Below, piece after piece: positions 48,291 through 59,855 of a stretch of 64,000 bases of DNA (the stretch's first letter is position 1; every line of letters starts with the position of its first letter). Made by a program: the position numbers and the translations under genes. The notes beneath the pieces are model-generated. The model had not been told where the DNA came from. It did not search any database and saw only the letters and a list, made by a program, of their open reading frames with translations. The DNA comes from Leishmania mexicana MHOM/GT/2001/U1103 (Eukaryota > Euglenozoa > Kinetoplastea > Trypanosomatida > Trypanosomatidae): NCBI RefSeq assembly GCF_000234665.1, contig NC_018327.1:219998-283997 (forward strand). Reading direction: 5' to 3'.

Positions 48291-51117
48291 TGGTACCAGC
48301 TGAACAGTTCCGCGGCAACGGCACCGGTGCACCCAAGAAAACAAAAAAACTTGAGCGAGGTACACGCTGTCGTAAAATATGAAACGGCAAACTTAAAAAA
48401 AGATAAAACATAAAAACGAGCACGCACGCACGCACAGGCGAGGAGGTGGGCGAGTCTCTACTGAGAGAGGGGGAGAGGGGGCTGCGTGCTCGCGTAGATG
48501 CCCTCCTTACTTCCCACCGTGTGTGTGTGGGGGGGGTAGGTGTTGTGTGTGTGTGTGTGTGTGTGGTAAGCAGGGAAGGCACGAACTGAAAAAAAAGCAG
48601 AAAAGGGATCCCTCCGTCCCCTCCTCCCACAAGACGACAACTCGCTCACTCACACACAAATTCTGTTACATAATAACAACAAGCACGAGAGCAGCAGCTT
48701 GCACACGATACCTATGAAGATGCGCTACTTGGCGAGAGAGAAACCGGCACATGCAATGAGGAGAGGAGAAGCGGAGGAGAAGCGGGGGAGAGGGGGAGGG
48801 GGAGACTCGATACGTCCGTCCTGTGAGCAGTCGCACGAGCGCACATGAAAGAGACGTGGCGTTGAGCGATGCAACGGAGAGCGCAAGAAAAATAAAAAAA
48901 CAGAAATTGGAGAAGAGATGCACACGCGACAGCGGAGGGGGGGGGCACAACGAAGGGAAAAGGGGGCCGGCTCGCCTTCGCAGATGCGTACGTGTACGTG
49001 CAAATTGGGGAGGAGGAGAGCGGCAGAGGCGCCGTTGTGCATGTTTGGCATGTGGCGATGCCAACAGGAGCAAGAGAGTGAGAAGTGTAAGAGAGAAGGG
49101 AAGGGGGCAGAGAAGCGTGAAATGTGAAGTGGGTGTGTCGTGCGACGAGGGGGGATTGCGGAGCCGACGCGTGAGACGATCGGCGGTGCACCGTGAGAAC
49201 GGCGAGTGGGAGAAGGCAGCATACGAGATGGGAGTCGGGGTGATGAAGAGGACGCGAACCTATCCAGTCCGTGATGAGGATGTCTGCCAAAGATTTTTTT
49301 TCTCCCCCACCCACCCTGGTGGCAAGATACCCCTGGATGCAGCGAGCAACAGCCTTCGCCTTTTGAAAAAAAAGAAACGTCTCTGCCACTTGTCGATTAG
49401 CTGATGATTGCACATGCTTCACAGCGACCCCGATGTCAGACGACGGGGTAGAGAGGGAGACAGTGAAGAAATGAGAATGTGCGGCGCATTGCTGGCGCTG
49501 CCTGCTAGCGGCGCGCAGTTTTCAGCACTCCGCCACGCCTAAGCGCACGAATTCCGCCGCGCCTTCGCTATGCTCTCGGGTGGCATTGATCCACTAAGCA
49601 GACGCTGTGGCCAGGTCTACGCTTCGTCCCAGTAGCGACTACGTGAGAAACATCGTCAGGAGCACTGGCCGAACAGAATGGCCGGCATATTTTTGTTTGG
49701 AAAAGAGCACACGCAGACGTCACGCTACTCACGAGATGGGCCGTGACACATTCATGTGCCGTCGCCGGTGTGCGTACACATGTTGGTGGAGGGGGAGGAG
49801 AGGCGAAAGTGAGTTGTCGGTGTGCCTGCTTCCGAACAAAGCCGAGAACAGAAGCCGCACGGCGACGCACCTTGACGGCAACGCAATGCAGAGGAAGACG
49901 TAAAACGGCACCATAGGCAAGACATACAACGGCACCCACTGCAAGTGAAGCCATGGGCACGTGCCGTACACGATGGAGCACTGAAAAAGAGCGGGGAGGG
50001 AGAGCCTACGGGCACATGCGTGGGGTGTCACACGCACGATGTATGACAACCAGGTAAAACTGTCATGTCCCCCCCCCCAGCGAGGATCCCTGCATATAAA
50101 TAGGTATACACATGTTGGTCGTTGCACATTTTGAGCAATAGCCCCCCTCCCCCTCCCTGCGAGGCCGACAGGGAAGAAGCTCGATGCACTCATAATGCTG
50201 TCGCGTCTTCGTTGGCGCACCAGGTGAAAAAGGACGGGGAGGGGGGGGGCGGAAAAAAAAGACGAAGAATAACGCCAACCACAGGCGGCCGGCAGAGAAC
50301 TATATATCAAAGGCGTGGGGTGGGGGTGGGGGGAGAGAGGCGGCAGGGGCGCCTCTGCAAACTACTGTGGTGGACGAATGGGTTTCGAGGGCGACAGGGA
50401 TTCACCACCTTGGCCGGAAATTCGATTGCTTGCACCAAGGCATGTTCATCTTTGCTTGTGAAGGAATAAAGTTCCAGTCTCATTCACGTGTACACCCGTA
50501 CGGTCCCGCGCGCACAACCCCAGATCTGCCTTCGTCCCGGCATCGCTGCCCTACTTCGTGCGAGCGTATTTCTTCGCGCCTCGCCTCGTCTGACCGTCCT
50601 TCGACGTCTGTGGACGAGTCTAGTGGCACGCTCTCACCTCGCACGGTTGTGGCGTGCTCACCAACACGCGCGCGAGTAGACGCAACAAAGAAAAAAGGAA
50701 TTGGAAGAGAAGAAAGATACGTGCTGGGTCATTCACGTACTGGAAGCAGCCATAGCGCAACCAACCAGCAGGACCAGCTCCCCCTCCATCGGCATCCGCA
50801 AGATAAGCCTACAAGTACACCAACAGTGAAGAAAAGAATGGAGTTAAGGGGAGGGGAGGGGGCACAGCGGGATGAGGAAGCGAGATGGAAATTGACGCAC
50901 ACAGACAGACACAACGGCAACGAAGGAGAGACACAACAGGGACACAAGATGCGCACGGCACACGCGCATGCGCAAACGTTTACGCCGATGGTGCCGGAAA
51001 CCGAGTGCCGCCCCCACCCACCCCTCTCTCACACACACCACCACCACTGGCTTTTTCCCCACGCTTCGCTTCGACAGGTTTCCTCGTCGCCCCACCTTGC
51101 TTACGAAATCCTGTAGG
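48291..51117. other. Intergenic spacer
   Basis: 2.8 kb of UTR-like sequence with (GT)n at 48544-48565, purine runs at 48726-48805 and G-runs near 50064-50076 and 50236-50250. An open frame at 49568-49981 (minus) has a short hydrophobic start but no coding-like features beyond it; not called. Confidence 0.5.
48544..48565. repeat. (GT)n microsatellite
   Basis: About eleven TG units in the spacer upstream of the second membrane-protein gene, next to a G-run. Confidence 0.85.
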
Positions 51118-53343
51118 TCACTTTACCGACGAGTGGGGATGCCTCGGAGACGAAGCGCTGCCGTTCGCCATCGTGCCAGGTGGTGTGCTGTTGAACGACG
51201 TGCCGATACCGACGGCCGCGCTGGGCTTCGTGCTACCGTCGTTGCCGCCTCCGCTGCTGGGGTCGGTAGCCTGAGTTCCAGGGTTTGCTCGAACGCCATG
51301 CACATGCCGCGCCGTGACGCAGCCAGATTGCTGGGATAGGGAGGGGTGTGGGTGCGTCAACGGAAGCGGAGTAACGAATTGTGCCAGCACCGGAAACATT
51401 CTTGACTGCAGCTGGGGGGTGCTCCGACACTGCACTTGATGTGCCGCCGCTGCCGATATCGATTGCGCCTGCGTGTCGGAGGCAATGACGTCACCGCTGT
51501 GGACGCCGGAATTCCGCGGTCGCTGATGCGGTGGCTGCGGTTGAGGGCGCGATGGGCCCTTCTCCGAGCCTCGCCTACTTGGACTCAGAGCAGTCTGCAC
51601 GCGTCGTCTCTGCGTGCAGACGTCGTGGGTGGCTGCTCGGTTCAGCTGCAGGGTTGGCGCATTCGTCGCAGATTCAGGTGATTGGGAAGGGATCTCGTCG
51701 GCAGCACCGCTGCCGTGTCGCTCCATGGCAAGGTCGAGCTTCATCTCTTCGCGCAATATTTTCAAAGGAGACGGAAGACCCGCACTAGTAGCAGCAGTGG
51801 CAGCACTGTTCGTGATGGGTCTTCGTCGGTTGGGCTGCAGCGGTGATTGCGCGGCGGAAGCGGTGCCGCGTTGCTCGGGCATGCCGGGAAGGGAGTGGTG
51901 CGTTGTGCCGACAGGGGCGGATAAACCCCACGACTGCACAGAAGTGCTGCCGTTTCCGGCCCTCATCGCCACTACCGGCGGAAATTCTGAGCGCCGTGAT
52001 GATACTGACGGTGCCGATGGCTGCGGCAAAGGAGCAGGCTGTGAGGTGATGTTTTTTGCTGCGGTAGTGCCAGTCCCCGCTTCAGCAGCCGGGACGTCCA
52101 GCCTGTAGGACGTCCTGCTTCGCTTTTCGGAGGTGGTTCCATCGCCGGCATTGAACCCTGCACGGCTCAAGAGGGACGCTGGCCCCGCATCTGCAGGCGC
52201 CGCAGCGAATGCAAGAAGATCCACAACGGCGAGTGGGGGGCGCACCAAACAGCCGATGCCGCGCTCCTTTAGGGAGATGAGCCGAGCGAGTGCCGGCCCG
52301 AGTGCGAGCCCACGGTGGCTAATACCTGTGAGCTCCACCGGGTCTACCAATGCACAGGCACAGGAATCGTCGATGCTCAGCTCAGTAGACAGTGGTGGTG
52401 TGTGCTCATGCGGTACTGCCGCTGCCGCAGAGCTGCCAGTGTTCGCGGAAGAGCGAGACAGTGTTGTCTGCGCAACGCTACCAAGGGGAGCCAGTGAGAC
52501 AACATCGAGCCAACAGCGTGGCGCCGCAGTGGTAGGAGTGCAGTCCCTGCTGCACGAAGTTGTCGAGACCTTGACTTGCACGGGCGAGCTCGGCAGTGCA
52601 AGAGGACCCTGCCGCGAGCGCAGCACAATGCCGTGCACAACACACACCTCCTGGTTTACCGCCGCCGCAGTCGCTGGTGGGCCTCCGCGAGTTGGCGAAG
52701 CGGAAGACAGCCCAGCGTTGTCGCTAGAAGTCATGGCAGCTGGGGCGCCCTTCGTATGCGCGAAGGATGAGTTTTCAAGCACGTTCACCGAAGCGCTCTT
52801 GGACATCTCCATCACCGCCTGGTCGGCGGGCGGCCACTGCGCTTGCTCTGCCTCGAGAAGGCGCTTCAGGAGACGTACCACCCCGGTGTAGACCGTCGGC
52901 AACAACGATGCGGCGCCGCTCTCGCAGCTGTTGCCCGGTCCCCACAGACTGGGATCAAGGGCCTTGATGGCAGCCTGCATCGCACGACCGCCAGCAGCCC
53001 CAGCAGGACCCGGTACCAATAGCTCCTGCACCACTGCCTCTCCGTTCTCGTGTCCCCTCTCCTCGGCACCGCCAGCGCGGAGGACGTACAGGCGAAAGGT
53101 GAGGAGCGCGGTTCTGGGGACAGAACGCACCTTCGCGCGCACGAACGCCACCAGCGCCTCACGTACCACGTCCAGGCGTGTCAGCGGAGGCACATACGCG
53201 GAAGCGGCAGCGCCTCCCGATGAAGCGAGCGATGGGTGGGGTGCTGGCAGCGCCATATCCGTGATGCGTAGCGTTGCATTATCAAGATCCAAAAACACGG
53301 CGACGACTTCGCGTCGATTGAACAGATGATGTCGGAGGGGCAT
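51118..53343 (-). CDS. vWA-like protein resembling MERIT40/BABAM1
   Basis: The first ATG in the frame is at 53343 (the codon before is GTG), giving 741 residues. The N-terminus has a vWA-type strand and acidic motif (VVAVFLDLDNATL, D19 and D21), a helix RLDVVREALVAFVRAKVRSV, then TALLTFRLYVL. Near 238 comes HGIVLRSRQGP and near 278 CWLDVVSLAPL. In MERIT40/BABAM1 the same order is seen: VIICLDLS, a long helix with FVRTKHK, FALVVVN, LLYSRS and FFFDVVYIH. MERIT40 is a scaffold of the BRISC/BRCA1-A deubiquitinase complexes. A 60-residue insert and a 350-residue Ser/Pro-rich disordered C-terminus are extra. The fold call is moderately sure; the complex is inference, and other vWA families remain possible. 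Confidence 0.85.
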   Translation of the reverse strand: MPLRHHLFNRREVVAVFLDLDNATLRITDMALPAPHPSLASSGGAAASAYVPPLTRLDVVREALVAFVRAKVRSVPRTALLTFRLYVLRAGGAEERGHENGEAVVQELLVPGPAGAAGGRAMQAAIKALDPSLWGPGNSCESGAASLLPTVYTGVVRLLKRLLEAEQAQWPPADQAVMEMSKSASVNVLENSSFAHTKGAPAAMTSSDNAGLSSASPTRGGPPATAAAVNQEVCVVHGIVLRSRQGPLALPSSPVQVKVSTTSCSRDCTPTTAAPRCWLDVVSLAPLGSVAQTTLSRSSANTGSSAAAAVPHEHTPPLSTELSIDDSCACALVDPVELTGISHRGLALGPALARLISLKERGIGCLVRPPLAVVDLLAFAAAPADAGPASLLSRAGFNAGDGTTSEKRSRTSYRLDVPAAEAGTGTTAAKNITSQPAPLPQPSAPSVSSRRSEFPPVVAMRAGNGSTSVQSWGLSAPVGTTHHSLPGMPEQRGTASAAQSPLQPNRRRPITNSAATAATSAGLPSPLKILREEMKLDLAMERHGSGAADEIPSQSPESATNAPTLQLNRAATHDVCTQRRRVQTALSPSRRGSEKGPSRPQPQPPHQRPRNSGVHSGDVIASDTQAQSISAAAAHQVQCRSTPQLQSRMFPVLAQFVTPLPLTHPHPSLSQQSGCVTARHVHGVRANPGTQATDPSSGGGNDGSTKPSAAVGIGTSFNSTPPGTMANGSASSPRHPHSSVK

Positions 53344-53378
53344 CACATGCGCAGAAATCCGCGGACGAGCGACCCGCC

Positions 53379-53412
53379 CTTGTCAGGACATCGACGAAAC
53401 GAAAACAGAAAA
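53379..53412 (-). promoter_or_regulatory. Predicted trans-splicing signal for the vWA-like gene
   Basis: Minus strand has the T-rich run ATTTTCTGTTTTCGTTTCG (53413-53395) followed by AG at 53380-53379, 36 nt before the ATG. Confidence 0.45.
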
Positions 53413-56086
53413 TCCTCTGGCGGCGGTCGGGTGTGTGTGTGTGTGTGATATGCTTCAGGTATGACCGCTCAGGAGGACTACAGAGGGTAGACAACGTCGC
53501 CAACTCACCACCCCATTCACGAAAGCGTGGAGAAGGGAGTGTGGGCGCACTCGATCTCGTTCTTCTTTCGTTTTCTGTTTGCATAAAAGCCAACCGACAC
53601 GAACGCATCGAGCGGAGGGAGAGGGAGGGAGCACACAGGCCGGCGGGGACACCAGACACAGACAGGGAACAAACAGCGAGAGGGGAGGTTCGATCTACAG
53701 GCACAGTCTATGCCTCTAATGATAGCGGACAGTAAGAGCGAAGAGCGAGAAACGAGAGAGAGGGAGAAACGCGATGCAAGGCAAGCAGAGGCACAAAATA
53801 ACGCGCCACTGGCCACAACACCACCGCGCACGCCTAAACAAAAGCGGATACACTCGAGGGAGACAGCACAAGATGGGAGAGGGCACAGGGGGAGGGAGGG
53901 AGGGAGGGGGAGAGGGGGAGAAAGAGAAGCGAACAGTTGCGTCGGCGCGCGAGGCGCGGCCGCCAGTCTGCGAATAAAAAAAAGACCCACGTCAAGAGAG
54001 AGCGAGGAAACCGAAGGGGGAAGAGTGTGTGTGTGTGTGTGTGTGCAGCCAAGCGTGCAAAAGAAAAGGAAAAGGAGGCGGAAGTGCCTCTAATGGAGAA
54101 CTATAGATATAGATAGAGTGTGTGAGAGGTGGAAAGGTGCACACGGGCCCCCGCGCAGTCACGGGAGTGGGTCAGGGCGAGGGAGGAGAAAAATGAGGCA
54201 ATCGGAAGCAGAACAAAAAAAAGCAAAGCGGCGTTTCTCTGTTCCTTTTTGTTCTTTCGTTTTCTCGCGGTGGTTTTGCGCGTCCGAGGCACTTTGGCTC
54301 CGTCGTACTGTTTCGAGCTTCTGCTTGGCTTTGATGGTCGCGAGCCGGGGGGGAGCAGCTGGGGTGGATGATTCTGGCAGGTAATGGCCCCCCCCCTCCG
54401 CTGTGGTGGCGCAATACCACAGGGGTGGCAGGGAGGGTGAAGGGACAAAAAGAAGCTGATGTGGGACACCAGCGCGTATGATGACGGACTGTCGCTCTCC
54501 TTCCCCCTCTCTCTCTCACTATATCGTGTACGTATGTGTGCGCGTGTGAACGCGTGCTGGTCTGCCTGTATAAACGTGGGCAGCTGCGCTTACGGAGGAG
54601 TGAGCGGACGGTACCGAATGGCCCCACCGTTGTAATGGCACACGACAAGAGCCCATCCACGGACGCACGCGCACAGGCTGAAAAGAGGATGTTGCAGGAA
54701 GTGGTTTCGCTCACCCTTAAAACGAAACAAAAACTTTCCCCCCACTGTGCCGTCTCCTGCACAGTCACCAGTGTGCACGCGCATACGCAGGCACGCGAGT
54801 GCATGAGTTTTCGAAGAAGACGAGTCACAACAACAACACGGAGGAAGCAGCAGCAGCAGCAGACATGAGTAATACACGTTGGAAGAGAAGGAGAGAGAGA
54901 TGAAGGACGGTATCGCATGAGGCCAGTCGTGGCATGAATAGGAACCACCGGCGGTGTGCGTGGCCGCAGCCGAGGCAGCGCAGATCAAAGTGGAAGCCGC
55001 TTCCCCTGCGCGCGTGCACTTGCTTTACCTCTCACCCGCCCACCCCACCCCCTTTCTGTCGAAGGAGAGGCATGCGCAGGCGTGAAGAAACGCTCTACAC
55101 AGGTGAAGGTCTCAGTGGTCAAGCGAGGGAAACGGAATGAGGCAGCAGACACACACCCACATGTACGACCGTCGCGTTGACAGTGTTACGCTGCGCGCAG
55201 ATGCATGGATGAGTGGGACAGAGAGAAGAGACCTAGTGAGCTGGGCCCAGCCGCATCTGCGCACATGCGTTAGAAGAAGGGCATGGGCACATGAACCGGG
55301 GAACAACAACAAAAAAAGAAAAACACACATTCACTTTAAGCCGCCATTATGCCATCTGCCTCACTCCCTCCTCCCCCCCCCTCCCGCCTCTTTCGTGCGT
55401 TCCATCTCTCTCGCGTTTTTGCCTCGACTGCACCAGATACAAATGGGAGAGGAGGGAGAGGGGAGATCGATGAAGCCTGGCAGAGGGAAGTGGCGACGCG
55501 TGTTGCATGAGGGATGTGCGAGAGGGAGAGAGAGGGAGGAGGAGCTGAACGCCCGTCTTCCTTTTCGGTTAACCGGTTACGACCACGCCAATAACACAAC
55601 AAAGAGAAAGCAAAAACGCAACGTCTAAAACGCGGCACGCCTACACCAGCACGTCCCACGGATGCCGAGCGGGAGATCTGGCGGGGAGGGAAGGTGTGGG
55701 AAAAACAGGGAGAACTGAAAGCGGGCACATGGCATGCCCAGACAGCCGCCCCATACACGCGCGAAAGGCACGTGCTCCAGTGGATGCATGCGTGGGTGTC
55801 AGTAGAAGCTCAAGTGAAACGCGCTCCAGTCGGGGAGGGGGGAAGCCACATCCTACCACTGCACAGGCACGCTCAAGGATACAGGAAGTGCGGCAGACGC
55901 AAAGAGCAAGAGGGAGGGGAGGGGAGGGGGGGGGGTAGAGGAAGCTCCGGCGGCCTCCCTTCCCTCACCCCACGCCGCCGGAGGAGGAGGCTCTGGGCGC
56001 CGTCCTTGAGTCAGCAAATAACTTTCCGGCGCTTTCGGGTCTCTTTTTTTTTTCGCACTTTTGTGGGTGCGTTCGCTTCCCCAACG
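53413..56086. other. Intergenic spacer
   Basis: 2.7 kb without supportable genes. It includes (GT)n at 53431-53448 and 54025-54045, a long G/A-rich run at 53876-53935 and a G-rich run at 55908-55936 on the plus strand. Confidence 0.5.
54025..54045. repeat. (GT)n microsatellite
   Basis: About ten GT units in the spacer between the BING4 and vWA-like genes. Confidence 0.85.
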
Positions 56087-58129
56087 TCACCGAAGGAAGC
56101 GCTTGAACGCGGCATTCGTACGTGCATCGGCCTCTGGTCCACTGCTGCCACGCTCCTCAGCGCCGCGGCCGTCTGTGTCGCTGCCGTGGTATGACTTCTG
56201 AAGACGGCGACGCTGCGCTGGAGGCGCCTCCAGATCGTAGTCCAAGTCCTGTCGAAGCTGTCCACGAATGTCGTTCGCCATCTCGAGTGTCTCCTTACGA
56301 GCGAGTTTCTTGCGCTGCCTTGCGGCCCGAGACGCCGCAGCGAGCGCTTCTGCCTCCTCAGCGTCCAGCGCGTTCTCGTCGTACACGCCGTTGCGTGCGT
56401 CGCGTTCCATCTGCGCGCGGTTACGCTGTACAATGCGGGAGGCGCGGAGCGTCTGTTTGCTGCGCACCTTATCAGCGCTATCCTTCTTGTCCCATTTCGC
56501 CATCTTGCGCTCCCGCTGCAGCTCCTGCTTCGACTTGATCTCCTTTGTCTTGGGTGCTTCCTTGTAGCCGAGTTCCTCATCCACTTCTTCGTCCCGGCCC
56601 ACCAAGAGACCGGTCGGCGCCGCCTCTCCCAGCGACTTGCTAGCGCGCCGCATTTTCTTCTCGCGAATCGCCCGCGCCTTGCGGTTTAGGCGCAGATTTT
56701 CGTTGTACTCCGCCAGTCTCTTTTCATTGACGCCGGGGACCTGGATATCCATCGAGATGGTGTCGGGCGGAAGCTTGTCGAGCAGGTTCGTCACCACCCG
56801 CTCCTTGCGGTGCCGCTCCGTCTCGTGCGGGTTGGCGTAGTAGAAGTCGGGGTTCGCCTCCCCAGAGCCCGGGATCAGAAGCGACGTAAAGCCGCGCGAG
56901 TGGCCGATGCCAATCACATCCTCAAAGGGGCAGAACCGCACCTGCTCGGCAATATTGCCGTAGCCGAGGCCAAACTTCATGTAGGGCGAGCTCGGCTTGG
57001 CGGCGGTGAACATATCCTTCCAGATGTGCACGTTTGTGCCACCGCCGAGCGCCACGAGGCCGCTGCTGGAGATGTCGAGTGTGTGAAAGCTATAGGTGAC
57101 GGCGTACTCCTCCAACGTGCGGAGCGTGCGGCAATCCCATACTTTCATCGCGTGGTCGCCGCCGAGGGTCAAGAAAAAGCGGCCATTCGGGTGGAAGCAG
57201 ATATCCTCGATGACGCCCTTGTGGCCCTTAAGCTGCAACAGCGGGTCCACCACCGTTGGTGACCAAAACTTCACAACGCCACGCAGATCGCATGTGGCGG
57301 TGACGCCATTACTGGGGTTCACGGCGAGACAGCTCGTCGGGTCGTGCATGACGGCGGGCACTTTGGTGCCCACCTCCTGTCCGGTACTAATGTCCAGATA
57401 CTGCATTATGCTATAGGTGGATGAAGTGGCTGCGAGCAGCATGTGCTTTGGCAGGTACCCAAGACGGTCCATGTGCGCCATCTTGGAGAGGAGGTGCATC
57501 TCCGCTCCCTCTTTCGTGTACATGTAGACAAACTTCTTCTGCGCGACTGCCGTCATGCTGTGGTCGACCAGGAAGATGGCGTCGCTGATGCGGTCCTTCA
57601 GTTGTGTCTCGCCCTCAAGCTGAAAGGATTTCCAGCGAATATTGGCCATGTGGCCACGCAGGCCCGCGAGCAGCAGGTGCGTGCCGTTCATCGAAAAGTC
57701 AACCTTGTAGGGCCCCAGCTTATCCAGCACGAGGCTGTAACGCTTCTGCTGGGTCTGCAGATCCACGCCACTGGTAATGTCGCGCTGCGAGATGCGGTCG
57801 GCCACCTCGTGATCGTCCAGCAAAAGCCCGGTGTTCTCCTCCTCCATTTGATAGTACATGTCCACCTTGGCGAGTCTCTTGGGGGCTTGTCGGTTCAGCT
57901 CCTCCCGTCGGCGCGTCCCGCGGTTGCGCAGGGCGGCTGTGTCGGTCACCCACCGGCCCTGTATGAATTTTTTCTCATGCTGCCCCGTCTCCTGCTTCAG
58001 CTCCTCCGTGCGCTTGTCGATGAGCTCCTGCACCTCTTTGGAGGGCTTCTGCTGTGCCCCAACCGGTCGCGGTGCGGCCGTGGCCACCGGCGGTGAAGAC
58101 CTGGATGTCGATGATGTGGTGGGCGGCAT
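56087..58129 (-). CDS. UTP7: BING4/WDR46 (Utp7) family WD40 protein of the small-subunit processome
   Basis: The ATG at 58129 gives 680 residues. The N-terminal part is basic and helical (EVQELIDKRTEELKQ, then KKFIQGRWVTDTAALRNRG). WD repeats fill about 135-425, for example KGHKGVIEDICFHPNGRFF followed by DHAMKVWD, and the family block GLGYGNIAEQVRFCPFEDVI. The signature GHSRGFTSLLIPGSGEANPD follows, and a lysine/arginine-rich tail (450-680) with KKMRRASK and the C-terminal ERKMAKWDKK. This is the full BING4C arrangement. In yeast Utp7 acts in the nucleolus in 18S rRNA maturation as part of the SSU processome. The frame is open 167 codons upstream, but these residues lack family likeness and the splice signal at 58147 lies inside them, so they are excluded. 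Confidence 0.94.
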   Translation of the reverse strand: MPPTTSSTSRSSPPVATAAPRPVGAQQKPSKEVQELIDKRTEELKQETGQHEKKFIQGRWVTDTAALRNRGTRRREELNRQAPKRLAKVDMYYQMEEENTGLLLDDHEVADRISQRDITSGVDLQTQQKRYSLVLDKLGPYKVDFSMNGTHLLLAGLRGHMANIRWKSFQLEGETQLKDRISDAIFLVDHSMTAVAQKKFVYMYTKEGAEMHLLSKMAHMDRLGYLPKHMLLAATSSTYSIMQYLDISTGQEVGTKVPAVMHDPTSCLAVNPSNGVTATCDLRGVVKFWSPTVVDPLLQLKGHKGVIEDICFHPNGRFFLTLGGDHAMKVWDCRTLRTLEEYAVTYSFHTLDISSSGLVALGGGTNVHIWKDMFTAAKPSSPYMKFGLGYGNIAEQVRFCPFEDVIGIGHSRGFTSLLIPGSGEANPDFYYANPHETERHRKERVVTNLLDKLPPDTISMDIQVPGVNEKRLAEYNENLRLNRKARAIREKKMRRASKSLGEAAPTGLLVGRDEEVDEELGYKEAPKTKEIKSKQELQRERKMAKWDKKDSADKVRSKQTLRASRIVQRNRAQMERDARNGVYDENALDAEEAEALAAASRAARQRKKLARKETLEMANDIRGQLRQDLDYDLEAPPAQRRRLQKSYHGSDTDGRGAEERGSSGPEADARTNAAFKRFLR

Positions 58130-58146
58130 GGCTTGCAGCTCATACG

Positions 58147-58166
58147 CTTGTGGGGAGAGGGGGTTG
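58147..58166 (-). promoter_or_regulatory. Predicted trans-splicing signal for BING4/UTP7
   Basis: Minus strand CAACCCCCTCTCCCCACAAG (58166-58147) gives a C/T tract with AG at 58148-58147, 17 nt before the ATG at 58129. Confidence 0.45.
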
Positions 58167-59488
58167 AGCCGTGGAGCACGTTCGAAACGGGCACACAAAA
58201 CAAGTCGCCACAGTAGTCGAGAAGAATGTGAAAGGCAACGATGCAGAGGACCAAAATGAGAAGTGGCGGAGGAGGAGGAGGAGGAAGGGGGGAGGCGACG
58301 CACATCAGGAAGCACCATTTGGAAGCCGCAGGAGAGAGAGGAGAACAAAGCAAAAGGCGCCACCCTCCCCGCCCTTACGCCTCTCCGCGCGAGCCGTCCC
58401 CGCAGTGTGAGAGAAGCAGCTGGCGGAGAGCATGCGAGGCCGAGCTTGGCAGACACAGACGGAGTGAAAGTCTTCTGCAGCCCATGTCTTTCTCTTCTCT
58501 TTTGCCGCCCCAGTGCGCAAGCGACACCCGCCAAACGGAAAAAGCAGCTGCTAGCAGGCTCCTGCTGTGCAACGCCAAGATGCACGACAAAAGGTGTCTC
58601 ACCGAGCAATGTCAAGTTCCCTGTCCACACAGCCTTCCAGGTTGAAGCCCGGCATCGTCGTCGTTGGTGTGCCCCCCCCTCTCCCGTTAGACACTCGCGG
58701 GCACAGTGGCTGTCGTCAGACTACCACCATCTGTCGCCGTCAAGTACGGGGGAGGGGAGGCGTCCTCGTTTTTTTTATTCGTGATTCTTCTCGTTGGCCG
58801 TTACTCGTATCGCACGACCTTCCCATATCGACATCGACACCGCCACGCGCACTTCTCGATCCCTCTCCGACTGCGCGTCAACCCAAACGTAGAAAAAAAA
58901 GTCGAGATGCCGAGAGACCGAGAGGAAAGGGGGAGCAGGAGCACAGAGAGAGCGAGAGCGTTGACGGAGGTGGAAGGACGCGCTGACAACAACGCGTGCT
59001 ACGACTCATAATAATAGCGAAGGAGAGGGGGAATGCACAAGCGAACGAGAGTAACCGTGAAGAGGCGTAAAAAAAGCACAACCTTCGAAGATGAATACCA
59101 CTACTTACATGCAGGCAGCCCCTCCCCCCCCGAAAGATTCACGTGGCACTGTATATCAGTGTCGATGTATCCCTGTGCCCTTATGTGCCGAACGAAGGCG
59201 GCGGCAACCGTACACCCTCGCGAGAGAGAAAGCCGAGGAGGAGGAGTGGGAACTCCCCACACGGCAAACAGGACCACACGCACACGGACAAGCGAGTAGG
59301 CAAACAACGTTCACAACACTGTGCAGCCCCCCCCCTCCTCTCCCCAACAAAGGGATACGCCTCCGCTACCACTTCTGATGCCACCGAGGGACACCTTTCC
59401 TTTCCGTTCCGCCGTGTCCATTTCTCTGTCATACAGCATGAGGGCGAACACCACTTGACCTCCTCCGCCCCCCCCAACGCATGGCGCG

Positions 59489-59855
59489 AAGCAGCGCTAG
59501 ACACACGCGGTGCAGTAAATGAGGACACAGTGGTCTGAGAACCGCCCTCAGACTCAGACGCTACCCACCCGCCCCGCAGGTTGCCGCGCAGCCGCTCCTC
59601 CCAGTGTGCCGGTCACACTGTGACGCATCCCTCGCGGCAGATGAGGCGACACGCCAGTAGGCAGTGCGAGGGTCGGGGGTGGGATACGCTTCAGTCACGC
59701 TGGAACCCTGCCCATCATATGAATGATACAGAAGTGTTCGCTGTTGCAGGTTTCTCCGATGCAACGCTATCCAGGGCCTGAAAGCCGACATCAGCAGCGA
59801 TACACTGCTCTGGTCACCTCACGCAGAGTGTGGGGGTGCACTGAGCCTTGAGATG
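59489..59855 (+). repeat. Interspersed repeat A, copy 3 (diverged)
   Basis: Begins AAGCAGCGCTAGACACACGCG like the other copies, keeps GGATACGCTTCAGTCACGCT in the middle and GCAGCGATACACTGCTCTG towards the end, with many substitutions and indels. It is clearly older than the pair at 11120 and 26082. Confidence 0.65.

Noticed and set aside
49568..49981. 137-residue minus-strand frame with a hydrophobic start
   Set aside because: Hydrophobic only for about 25 residues, then Arg/Pro/Ser-rich with no conserved pattern; no family likeness.
55908..55936. G-rich run considered as a regulatory G-quadruplex
   Set aside because: Such purine runs on the plus strand occur in nearly every spacer here and are explained by the pyrimidine tracts that trans-splicing needs on the minus strand.
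58130..58630. 167-residue N-terminal extension of BING4
   Set aside because: No likeness to the family, low-complexity, and interrupted by a predicted splice acceptor at 58147.
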